Below, piece by piece: positions 8,554-15,653 of a stretch of 47,639 nucleotides of DNA. A program made the translations under genes and the position numbers. The stretch lies in contig NZ_DS022276.1 of assembly GCF_000153725.1 (NCBI RefSeq), positions 2,216,888 to 2,264,526 on the forward strand, in the 5' to 3' direction. The notes beneath the pieces were generated by a model. The model made no database searches and was not told the DNA's origin. It saw only the letters and a list, made by a program, of their open reading frames with translations. Origin of the DNA: Salipiger bermudensis HTCC2601. Its GTDB lineage: Bacteria; Pseudomonadota; Alphaproteobacteria; Rhodobacterales; Rhodobacteraceae. Position 1 is the stretch's first letter. Every line of letters starts with the position of its first letter.

Positions 8554-11231
8554 CCATGCTCAACACGCTGGTCTTCGTCTGCAGCGCCTATGCGCTCTTT
8601 CTCTTCGCCATCGCCTTCGCCGCCGAGCGCGCGGCGATGCGCGGGCAGGCGCGCTGGCTGCGCTCGCCCATCGTCTACACGCTGTCGCTGTCGATCTACT
8701 GCACCGCCTGGACCTTTTACGGCGCGGTCGGCTCGGCGGTGCGCTCGGGCTTCGAGTACCTGACGATCTATCTCGGGCCCTCGCTGGTGCTGATCGGCTG
8801 GTGGTGGATCCTGCGCAAGCTGGTGCGCATCGGGCGCTCGCAGCGCATCACCTCGGTGGCCGACCTGATCTCGTCGCGCTACGGAAAGTCGAACCTGCTG
8901 GCGGTCGGGGTCACGATCCTCGCGGTGGTCGGCACCACGCCCTATATCGCGCTGCAGCTGCAATCGGTGACGCTGAGCTTCGAGGTCTTCGGCGTCGGCG
9001 ACATCGCCACTGGCGAGGAGCAGGGCCACACCGCGCTCTGGGTCGCTGCCGGCCTCGCGCTTTTCACGGTGATCTTCGGCACCCGCAATCTCGACGCCAA
9101 CGAGCGCCACAATGGCGTGGTCATGGCCATCGCCGTCGAGGCAGTGGTCAAGCTCGCGGCGCTTCTGGCGGTGGGGGTGTTCGTGGTCTGGGGGCTGTCG
9201 GGCGGAGTCTCGGAGGCGCTGGCCAAGATCGATGCCTCCAGCCTCGGACAATGGCAGATCGACGGCGGGCGCTGGGTCGGGCTGATGATGCTTTCTGCGG
9301 CGGCCTTCCTCTGCCTGCCGCGGATCTTCCAGGTGCTGGTGGTCGAGAACGAGAACGAGACCCACCTGCGCACCGCAAGCTGGGCCTTCCCGCTCTATCT
9401 CGGGCTGATGAGCCTCTTCGTGGTGCCGATCGCGGTGATCGGACTCGAGATGCTGCCCGAGGGCTCGAACCCCGACCTCTTCGTGCTCACAGTGCCGCTC
9501 AGTCAGGGCCGCGACGGGCTGGCGGTGCTGTCCTTCCTTGGTGGCTTCAGTTCGGCCACCTCGATGGTCATCGTCGCCGCCATCGCGCTCTCGACCATGG
9601 TCTCGAACCACGTGGTGATGCCGCTCTGGCTGCGCTACGCTGGCGGCGGCGCCAAGGTCTCGGGCGACGTGCGGGGCGTGGTGCTGCTGGCGCGGCGGTT
9701 GTCGATCATCGGCGTGGTGATGCTGGGTTATCTCTACTACCGCCTGTCAGGCGGCGGCGCGGCGCTGGCCTCGATCGGTCTGGTGAGCTTTGCGGGACTG
9801 GCGCAGATCCTGCCGGCGATGCTGGGCGGGATCTTCTGGCGTGGCGCCTCCCGGCTGGGCGCGCTCGTGGGGTTGACGCTGGGCTTCGGCTGCTGGGGCT
9901 ACACGCTGTTCCTGCCAAGCTTCGGCGCGGGCGTGTTCCTGCCGGAGGCCTGGGTGACGGCGGGGCCGTTCGGCATAGGCTGGCTGCGCCCCCACGCGCT
10001 TTTCGGGATTGATGCCATTGATCCGCTGCTGCACGCGGTGTTCTGGTCGCTGGCGCTCAATACCGGCGGCTTCGTGCTGGCCTCGCTGGCCAGCTTCCCA
10101 GGTCCGCTCGAGCGCCTGCAGGGCGCGCAGTTCGTCAACGTCTTCGAGCATTCCGCCGCGCCGCGCAGCTGGACCGGTCGGGTGGCGCAGGCCGAGGACC
10201 TGATGATCATGGCGCAGCGCATCCTCGGCGCGCGCGATGCGCAGCGGCTGTTCGAGCGCGAGGCGCGGCGACAGGGCATGACCGATACCCTGCCGGCGCC
10301 GACCCCCAGCTTCCTCGAGACGCTGGAGCGCGAGCTGGCGGGCTCGGTGGGGGCGGCCACGGCGCACGCGATGGTCGGTCAGATCGTCGGCGGGATGTCG
10401 GTCTCGGTCGAGGACCTGATGGCGGTGGCCGACGAGACGGCGCAGCTGATGGAATATTCCGCCCGGCTCGAGGCGCAGTCGCAGGAGCTGGCGCGCACCG
10501 CCGCGCAGCTGCGCGAGGCCAACGCCAAGCTGACCCGGCTCTCGGTGCAGAAAGATGCCTTTCTCAGCCAGATCAGCCACGAACTGCGCACGCCGATGAC
10601 CTCGATCCGGGCGTTCTCCGAGATCCTGCGGGACACCACCGGGCTGGCGCCCGAGGATCAGCACAAATATTCCTCGATCATCCATGACGAGGCGATCCGG
10701 CTGACCCGCCTGCTCGACGATCTGCTCGATCTTTCGGTGCTCGAGAACGGGCAGGTGAACCTGAACCTGCGCGAGGGGCTGCTCTCGGACGTGCTCGACC
10801 GGGCGGTGGCCGCGGCGGCGGCAGACGAACACGGCGCGCGTCTGCGGATCAGCCGCGATCCGGCGGCCGAGCAAATCTGGCTCAACACCGATCTCGACCG
10901 GCTCAGTCAGGTCTTCATCAACCTCGTGGCCAATGCCCGGAAGTACTGTGACGCCACGCGTCCGGCGCTCGAGATCCGGGTCCATAGCAGCGACCGGCTG
11001 GTGATCGACTTCGTCGACAATGGCACCGGGATCTCGCTCGAGGCGCAGGACGTGATCTTCGAAAAGTTCAGCCGGGTCAGCGACCAGAAGGCCGGCGGGG
11101 CGGGGCTCGGGCTGGCGATCTGCCGCCAGATCGTCACCCGTCTGGGGGGCGAGATCTCCTATCTGAAAGGGCAGGGCGGAGCGGCGTTCCGGGTTGTGCT
11201 GCCGGCAGATATCGCGATGGCCGCAGAGTAG
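8550..11231 (+). CDS. Hybrid sodium:solute symporter/histidine kinase (CrbS-like)
   Basis: This membrane sensor kinase has 893 residues. The N-terminal ~500 residues form an SLC5-type bundle of about 12-13 helices (SIYCTAWTFYGAVGSAVRSG; GGFSSATSMVIVAAIALSTM). A linker of about 120 residues corresponds to the STAC region. A coiled coil then leads to the dimerisation domain with H-box SQISHELRTPMTS, N-box NLVANARKY, G1 DNGTGI and G2 GGAGLGLAI, so it should be catalytically active. No PAS domain is evident. CrbS proteins use this design to sense acetate and switch on acs, and the location near acs supports the same role. GTG at 8550 overlaps the preceding stop (GTGA); ATG at 8556 is an alternative. 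Confidence 0.9.
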   Translation: MTMLNTLVFVCSAYALFLFAIAFAAERAAMRGQARWLRSPIVYTLSLSIYCTAWTFYGAVGSAVRSGFEYLTIYLGPSLVLIGWWWILRKLVRIGRSQRITSVADLISSRYGKSNLLAVGVTILAVVGTTPYIALQLQSVTLSFEVFGVGDIATGEEQGHTALWVAAGLALFTVIFGTRNLDANERHNGVVMAIAVEAVVKLAALLAVGVFVVWGLSGGVSEALAKIDASSLGQWQIDGGRWVGLMMLSAAAFLCLPRIFQVLVVENENETHLRTASWAFPLYLGLMSLFVVPIAVIGLEMLPEGSNPDLFVLTVPLSQGRDGLAVLSFLGGFSSATSMVIVAAIALSTMVSNHVVMPLWLRYAGGGAKVSGDVRGVVLLARRLSIIGVVMLGYLYYRLSGGGAALASIGLVSFAGLAQILPAMLGGIFWRGASRLGALVGLTLGFGCWGYTLFLPSFGAGVFLPEAWVTAGPFGIGWLRPHALFGIDAIDPLLHAVFWSLALNTGGFVLASLASFPGPLERLQGAQFVNVFEHSAAPRSWTGRVAQAEDLMIMAQRILGARDAQRLFEREARRQGMTDTLPAPTPSFLETLERELAGSVGAATAHAMVGQIVGGMSVSVEDLMAVADETAQLMEYSARLEAQSQELARTAAQLREANAKLTRLSVQKDAFLSQISHELRTPMTSIRAFSEILRDTTGLAPEDQHKYSSIIHDEAIRLTRLLDDLLDLSVLENGQVNLNLREGLLSDVLDRAVAAAAADEHGARLRISRDPAAEQIWLNTDLDRLSQVFINLVANARKYCDATRPALEIRVHSSDRLVIDFVDNGTGISLEAQDVIFEKFSRVSDQKAGGAGLGLAICRQIVTRLGGEISYLKGQGGAAFRVVLPADIAMAAE

Positions 11232-11326
11232 CGGCCGACCCGGTTTCAGGGGCGCTCTAAAGCCCATGGTAACCAAATCCCTCCATACACTTCGCAGAGT
11301 CCGCCCGAGAACAGGCTGCCCGCACG

Positions 11327-12517
11327 ATGGGAGATCCCGCAAGACAGGATGAGGTTCTGGCCCAGAAGGCCAGCGCGGCCCGCCGCGCCCTTGAGGCGCG
11401 GTCGATGTCGCCGTCCAAGGCGCTGCGCCGTGCGCTGTCGCGCACCGCGGATGTGCTTTGGGATCTCGCGCTGGTGACCCACGGGGTCGAGCAGGCGCAT
11501 CTTGATCAGGACGGGGTCGTCGCCGCGCTTGGCGGTGATGCGCTGCTGATCCTGCTCGACGGGCCCGATGGCGTGCCCGGAGTGGCCCGGATCGAGCGCC
11601 CGGTGATGACCGGGCTCATCGAGGTGCAGACCATCCTGCAGGTCACCCAGATGCCGGTCGAGGAGCGACCGCTGACCCAGACCGACGCGGCGATGATGGC
11701 GCCGCTGCTCGACAGCGCGCTCGAACGGTTCGAGCGTTATCTCGAGGATCATCCGCTGCAGCCGCAGATTGCCGGATTCCGCTTCGGCGCCATGGTCGAG
11801 GATTCGCGCACGGCCGGGCTGCTGCTGGATGCGTCCGGCTATCGCGCCTTTCGGGTGTCTCTCGATCTCGCGCTTGGCCGGCGCACCGGAGAGCTGGCGT
11901 TGTTCCTTCCAGACCGTGCCGAGGCCGCCGCGGCGGACGAGGCCGGGGATTTGGGGCAGGAGGGGCCTCACGAGCAGAAAATGAAGCTGCTGCCGGTGCA
12001 CATGGATGCGGTGCTGCACAGGCTGGTCTTGCCACTGTCGGCGGCGGAGAAACTGCAGCCCGGCGATCTGATCCCGCTGCCGCCCGAAGCGCTCGACGGG
12101 GTCGAGCTTCTGGCCGGCGACGGCTCGGGTGTCGCGGGCGGGCGGCTTGGTCAGATCAACGGCATGCGGGCGGTGCGGCTGGCCTGGCCCGAGGGCTGCG
12201 GTTTGCAGGATCCGGCAGAGGGCGGGAGCACGGCGCCGCCAGCTGCGTTGTCCGAGGGCGCGGCGCCGGCGGCGGCGGAAGTGGCCGCGGCACCAGCGCC
12301 CGAACGTGGGCCGGACCTTGCCGAGGATCTGCCCGAGCTGCCGCCGATGGAGTTCGACGCAGGAACCTTCGATACGGGCGCCACCGACACCGAAGAATTC
12401 GGTGGCGATTTTGGCACGGATTTCAGCGGGGAGTTCGGCTCCGGAGAGGATGCAGAGGAAAGCGGCGGGGCGGAGTTCGATTTCGCCGCCGCGCCGTTCG
12501 AGCTTGATGAGGACTGA
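11327..12517 (+). CDS. FliM/FliN-like protein with SpoA domain and acidic tail
   Basis: The protein has 396 residues. The N-terminal ~210 residues are FliM-like (GVEQAHLDQDGVVAALGGDA; GLIEVQTILQVTQM; RFERYLEDHPLQPQ). A C-terminal SpoA surface-presentation domain lies at about 225-290 (VLHRLVLPLSAAEKLQPGD; GGRLGQINGMRAVRL). The last ~90 residues are Ala/Glu/Asp-rich and probably disordered. Flagellar switch proteins bind CheY-P, and no other flagellar gene is in the window. It directly follows the kinase operon with a receiver-only regulator, so a switch-like partner for that receiver is possible (inference). The start lacks a strong ribosome site; ATG at 11405 is an alternative. Confidence 0.8.
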   Translation: MGDPARQDEVLAQKASAARRALEARSMSPSKALRRALSRTADVLWDLALVTHGVEQAHLDQDGVVAALGGDALLILLDGPDGVPGVARIERPVMTGLIEVQTILQVTQMPVEERPLTQTDAAMMAPLLDSALERFERYLEDHPLQPQIAGFRFGAMVEDSRTAGLLLDASGYRAFRVSLDLALGRRTGELALFLPDRAEAAAADEAGDLGQEGPHEQKMKLLPVHMDAVLHRLVLPLSAAEKLQPGDLIPLPPEALDGVELLAGDGSGVAGGRLGQINGMRAVRLAWPEGCGLQDPAEGGSTAPPAALSEGAAPAAAEVAAAPAPERGPDLAEDLPELPPMEFDAGTFDTGATDTEEFGGDFGTDFSGEFGSGEDAEESGGAEFDFAAAPFELDED

Positions 12518-12529
12518 GCCGGGGCTCAG
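12514..12529. terminator. Hairpin at convergent gene ends
   Basis: CTGAGCC-GG-GGCTCAG is a perfect 7-bp inverted repeat. It contains the stop codon of the plus-strand FliM-like gene and that of the minus-strand DUF442 gene. No T-run follows on either side, so a bidirectional terminator is plausible but unproven. Confidence 0.4.
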
Positions 12530-12957
12530 CCCTTCTGGGCTGCCAGCGTCTCGAGCGTCGGGCGGATACCCTCGAGTTGGTAGCCGGCCTTGGCGGTGGT
12601 GGCGAGGATCTCGTCCACCGGCATCTCGCCGGCCTTGCCCATCGCCCAGACGATCGAGCAGCGGGTGCCCGAGCGGCAATAGGCCAGCACCGGTCCGTCG
12701 GCCTCGGCCAGAAGCTCGGCCTGCTGCGTCACCTGCTCGAGCGTCAGGCTCTCGTTGGTGACCGGGATGTAGACGAACGCCATCCCGGCGGCGCGCGCCG
12801 CCTCTTCCATGGCCCGATGCGACAGTTCCGGGGGAACCTCCGCGTCCGGACGGTTGCAGATCACGAGCGTGATGCCCGCGTCGGCGGCGGCCTGCACGTC
12901 CTCGAGCGCGATCTGCGGAGAGACGGAATAGCCGGGGGTGAGTTCGATCATAGCCAT
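12526..12957 (-). CDS. DUF442 (TIGR01244) phosphatase-like/sulfurtransferase-like protein
   Basis: This 143-residue cytoplasmic protein has a dual-specificity-phosphatase-like fold. The active-site loop is YCRSGTRC, with C94 and R99. MIELTPGYSVSPQI is the family's usual start. Such domains are fused to, or encoded beside, persulfide dioxygenase-like MBL proteins in Blh/BigR-type sulfide operons, where a sulfur-transfer role is suspected. It is the last gene after two YeeE/YedE genes and an MBL gene in the same direction, 10 bases from the preceding gene. The start at 12957 (MAMIEL) or at 12951 (MIEL) is not decided by a clear ribosome site. Confidence 0.85.
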   Translation of the reverse strand: MAMIELTPGYSVSPQIALEDVQAAADAGITLVICNRPDAEVPPELSHRAMEEAARAAGMAFVYIPVTNESLTLEQVTQQAELLAEADGPVLAYCRSGTRCSIVWAMGKAGEMPVDEILATTAKAGYQLEGIRPTLETLAAQKG

Positions 12958-12967
12958 GCGCGCGATA

Positions 12968-13405
12968 TCACTCGGCAGGAACGGCTTTGTCCAGACGTGA
13001 TCTTACGAAAGGCGCCACAACCATGCCGGTGAGCATGGCCGCCACGAAGACATACAATCCGCTCCCGCCAAAGCTCAGCGCTGCGATCGACGGCCCCGGG
13101 CACAGACCGGCCAGACCCCAGCCGATGCCGAACAGCACCGAGCCGATGATCAGCTTGCGGTCGATCTCGCGCGAGGGGGGCGGTGGAAGCGGCACGCCCA
13201 GCACCGAGCTCTGGCGCTTGCGCGCCACCATCCACGCGATCGCCATGGGGATCATCGCACCGCCCATCACGAAGGCAAGCGTCGGGTCCCAGGCGCCGAA
13301 CACGTCGAGCCAGCCCTGCACCTTGGCGGTGTCGGTCATACCCGAGATGAACAGGCCGCCGCCGAACAGGCCGCCAGCTATGAAGGAGAAGACAAGCCGC
13401 ATCAT
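12968..13405 (-). CDS. YeeE/YedE-type sulfur membrane protein, second half (DUF6691-like)
   Basis: This inner-membrane protein has 145 residues and about four helices. Motifs are GGLFGGGLFISGMTDTAKVQG near the start and FGIGWGLAGLCPGPSIAALS in the middle, where the Cys of GLCPGP is the conserved residue of YeeE/YedE transporters. With the preceding gene it forms a split version of the thiosulfate/sulfane-sulfur transporter fold. It starts one base after the preceding stop. In BigR/SqrR-controlled operons these pairs accompany persulfide dioxygenase and are thought to move a reduced sulfur species across the membrane. Confidence 0.88.
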   Translation of the reverse strand: MMRLVFSFIAGGLFGGGLFISGMTDTAKVQGWLDVFGAWDPTLAFVMGGAMIPMAIAWMVARKRQSSVLGVPLPPPPSREIDRKLIIGSVLFGIGWGLAGLCPGPSIAALSFGGSGLYVFVAAMLTGMVVAPFVRSRLDKAVPAE

Positions 13406-13406
13406 C

Positions 13407-13832
13407 TCAGATCACTCCCAGGATATGACGGAACAGAACCACGCCGACGCCGCCGGCGAGGATGTAGCAGGCCGTCGCCACGATGCCGCGCACCGACAGG
13501 CGCGACATGCCGCAGACGCCGTGTCCCGAGGTGCAGCCATTGGCAAGACGGGTGCCGAGCCCCACCAGCAGGCCGGCGGCGACCAGCACCGCGGTGTTGT
13601 CGGTGATGTGGGTGTCGACGGTGCCATAGGCGGGCATCAGCAGCACCGGCAGCAGCACCACGCCAGCGAGGAACACCAGCCGTTCCCATTTCAGGCCGCC
13701 GGCCGATCCGTCGACCAGCGAGCCGACGATGCCCGAGGCGCCCATGATGCGCCCGTTGAAGAGCAGATAGACCGCCCCGCCGGAGCCGATCAGCAGCCCG
13801 CCGATGAGGCCCCAGATCCAGTCCTGTTCCAT
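13407..13832 (-). CDS. YeeE/YedE-type sulfur membrane protein, first half
   Basis: This inner-membrane protein has 141 residues and four predicted helices. The hallmark [21 protein letters not shown] contains the conserved Cys residues that line the sulfur path in this family, and [19 protein letters not shown] lies near the N-terminus. An AAGGAAA ribosome site precedes the ATG at 13832. It follows the MBL gene after 105 bases containing a strong hairpin, and is nearly joined to its partner half downstream. The natural reading is a two-protein transporter for thiosulfate or persulfide-type sulfur. Confidence 0.88.
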   Translation of the reverse strand: MEQDWIWGLIGGLLIGSGGAVYLLFNGRIMGASGIVGSLVDGSAGGLKWERLVFLAGVVLLPVLLMPAYGTVDTHITDNTAVLVAAGLLVGLGTRLANGCTSGHGVCGMSRLSVRGIVATACYILAGGVGVVLFRHILGVI

Positions 13833-13887
13833 TTTGCGCGTTTCCTTTGTATCGATTTGAGAGTTGTTCCGATGGCCGGAACGCCAA

Positions 13888-13915
13888 GGCGCCCCCGGTT
13901 CGCAGCGGGGGCGCC
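13888..13915 (-). terminator. Strong hairpin between MBL and YeeE genes
   Basis: GGCGCCCCCG and CGGGGGCGCC form a perfect 10-bp stem with an 8-base loop, 22 bases past the MBL stop. There is no T-tract, so partial termination or 3' message protection is more likely than full termination. Confidence 0.5.
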
Positions 13916-13937
13916 GGCTTGGGTCGGGGGATGCGGA

Positions 13938-14804
13938 TCAGAGCTTGTTGACCGGCACCTTGAGGAAGACATCGCCCTTCTCGTCCGCCGGCGGCATCTG
14001 GCCGGCGCGCATGTTGACCTGCAGCGACGGGATGATCAGCTTGGGCATGGCCAGCGTCGCATCGCGGCTGTCGCGCATCTTGACGAAGTCCTCGGCCGAC
14101 TTGCCTTCGCCCACGTGGATGTTGAGCGCCTTCTGCTCGCCCACGGTGGTCTCCCACGCGTATTCGTCGCGGCCCGGGGCCTTGTAGTCGTGGCCGACGA
14201 AGATCCGGGTCTCGTCGGGCAGGGCGAGGATCTTCTGGATCGAGTTGTAGAGAGTCTCGGACGAGCCGCCGGGGAAGTCGCAGCGCGCGGTGCCGAAATC
14301 GGGCATGAACAGCGTGTCGCCGACAAAGGCCGCGTCACCGATCACGTAGGTGAGGCAGGCCGGCGTGTGGCCGGGCGTGTGCAGCACGTCGCCGCGCAGC
14401 TGGCCGATATGGAAGCTGTCGCCCTCCTCGAAGAGCTGGTCGAACTGCGAACCGTCGCGCTGGAACTCGGTGCCCTCGTTGAACACCTTGCCGAAGGTGT
14501 CCTGCACCACGGTGATGCGCTCGCCGATGCCGATCTTGCCGCCCACTTTCTGCTGGATGTAGGGCGCGGCCGAGAGGTGGTCGGCATGAACGTGGCTCTC
14601 GAGCAGCCACTCGACCTTGAGCTCGTGCTCCTTGACGAAGGCGATGATTGCATCCGCCGAGCGTGTGTCGGTGCGGCCAGAGGAATAATCGAAGTCGAGC
14701 ACGGAATCGACCACGGCGCAGGACGACCCGGACGGATCGCGCACGACGTAGGAAATCGTGTTGGTGGCTTCGTCGAAGAATGCGGTGACGTCTGGTGAGA
14801 TCAT
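13938..14804 (-). CDS. MBL-fold persulfide dioxygenase-like hydrolase (ETHE1/Blh type)
   Basis: This cytoplasmic protein has 288 residues from ATG 14804. The metal motif HVHADH (71-76), H146 in HTPGHTPAC and D163 in VGDTLFMPDFG are in place. The FGTARCDFPGG stretch, with its iron/glutathione-site residues, fits ETHE1/Blh persulfide dioxygenases, which oxidise glutathione persulfide to sulfite. The upstream in-frame extension to 14894 is rejected because it crosses the operator palindrome, and GGAGGA precedes 14804. It leads an operon with YeeE/YedE genes and DUF442. It probably detoxifies sulfide after conversion to persulfide; no sulfide:quinone reductase gene is visible in the window. Confidence 0.88.
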   Translation of the reverse strand: MISPDVTAFFDEATNTISYVVRDPSGSSCAVVDSVLDFDYSSGRTDTRSADAIIAFVKEHELKVEWLLESHVHADHLSAAPYIQQKVGGKIGIGERITVVQDTFGKVFNEGTEFQRDGSQFDQLFEEGDSFHIGQLRGDVLHTPGHTPACLTYVIGDAAFVGDTLFMPDFGTARCDFPGGSSETLYNSIQKILALPDETRIFVGHDYKAPGRDEYAWETTVGEQKALNIHVGEGKSAEDFVKMRDSRDATLAMPKLIIPSLQVNMRAGQMPPADEKGDVFLKVPVNKL

Positions 14805-14825
14805 GGGATGGTCCTCCGTTTCGAC

Positions 14826-14847
14826 ATTCACATAGGTAAATGTGAAT
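14826..14847 (-). promoter_or_regulatory. BigR/SqrR-like operator palindrome
   Basis: ATTCACAT-AGGTAA-ATGTGAAT is a perfect 8-bp inverted repeat 22 bases before the MBL start. AT-rich palindromes at this place are typical of ArsR-family persulfide sensors such as BigR and SqrR. No such regulator gene is in the window. Confidence 0.6.
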
Positions 14848-14944
14848 ATGTTTGCAAGGATTCTTTCGCGATTGACCTGCGTCAAGGCGCCCATCCGCCG
14901 ATGGTTTCATCACTATACTCGGAGGAGGCCGCGGGACCGTCATC

Positions 14945-15295
14945 ATGTCGCACGAAACCTACAGAATCATGTTATGCAACAGGCTTGAGGAGCTCGGTGT
15001 GCGGTTGGAGGAGATCGAGAGCTCTCTCGATGCGCCGCGCCCGAAGGACTGGGAGGACAGTGCCAGCGAACGCGAGGGCGACGAAGTGCTCGAACGTCTT
15101 GGCTCCAGTGGCCAGGCCGAGATCGCGCGCATTCGCGCCGCGCTGAGGCGCATGGACGAGGGCGAGTACGGGTTTTGCGTGAAATGCGGAGAGCCGATCC
15201 CGGAAGGGCGGCTCGATCTGTTGCCGGACGCGGCGCTCTGCGCGAGCTGCGCGGACGAGGCAAGCCATCAGGCCGGTCACTCCCGGCCGCTGTGA
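14945..15295 (+). CDS. DksA/TraR-type zinc-finger protein
   Basis: The protein has 116 residues. An N-terminal helical part (EELGVRLEEIESSLDA) is followed by the C4 zinc finger with C78, C81, C99 and C102 (FCVKCGEPIP; LCASCADEA). The D-E-G-E-Y-G-F-C context is diagnostic for the DksA/TraR family, which enters the RNA polymerase secondary channel. The coiled-coil tip here (DSASEREGDEV) lacks the paired Asp of true DksA, so it may not respond to ppGpp. It is followed 14 bases later by a small gene and is divergent from the sulfide operon. Confidence 0.87.
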   Translation: MSHETYRIMLCNRLEELGVRLEEIESSLDAPRPKDWEDSASEREGDEVLERLGSSGQAEIARIRAALRRMDEGEYGFCVKCGEPIPEGRLDLLPDAALCASCADEASHQAGHSRPL

Positions 15296-15309
15296 GGAGG
15301 AAAGACACC

Positions 15310-15534
15310 ATGATCGAAGCGCTGAAGAACCGGATTGTCGAACTTGCGGCAGCCATCCGCGAGGCAGGAGTCTCTGCCGATGCCGCCGCCGAGAAGGACT
15401 TGCTCGAGGATCTCGAGCGCCACATCGAGGAGTTGGAGGCGCGCGGCGGCAAGGTGCCCGAGAGCGCGTTGCATCTGGTCCGACCCGATGGCGACAGCGA
15501 GGTCGAGGACCAGTTCGACAACATGCCGATCTGA
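15310..15534 (+). CDS. Small hypothetical protein downstream of the DksA-like gene
   Basis: This 74-residue protein begins MIEALKNRIVELAAAIREAG. A GAGGAGG ribosome site that overlaps the stop of the preceding gene is well placed for ATG 15310. It is largely helical with heptad-like spacing (LEDLERHIEELEARGG) and has an acidic C-terminus (GDSEVEDQFDNMPI). I do not recognise a family. Tight linkage to the DksA/TraR-like gene suggests co-expression and perhaps interaction. Confidence 0.75.
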   Translation: MIEALKNRIVELAAAIREAGVSADAAAEKDLLEDLERHIEELEARGGKVPESALHLVRPDGDSEVEDQFDNMPI

Positions 15535-15653
15535 GCGGCCCGGTTTCCAACCTTGCCTTGAGCCCGTGTTTCCCGTCTAATGCGCCGTGATCGCGCAGAT
15601 AAGCGCGGCAGGCACAGGCGCCGGCAAACGGGCCGGCAGGCAAGGACGGGCAG

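Noticed and set aside
14805-14894. N-terminal extension of the MBL-fold protein to 14894
   Set aside because: It would put the operator palindrome inside the coding region and lacks a ribosome site; ATG 14804 has GGAGGA upstream.
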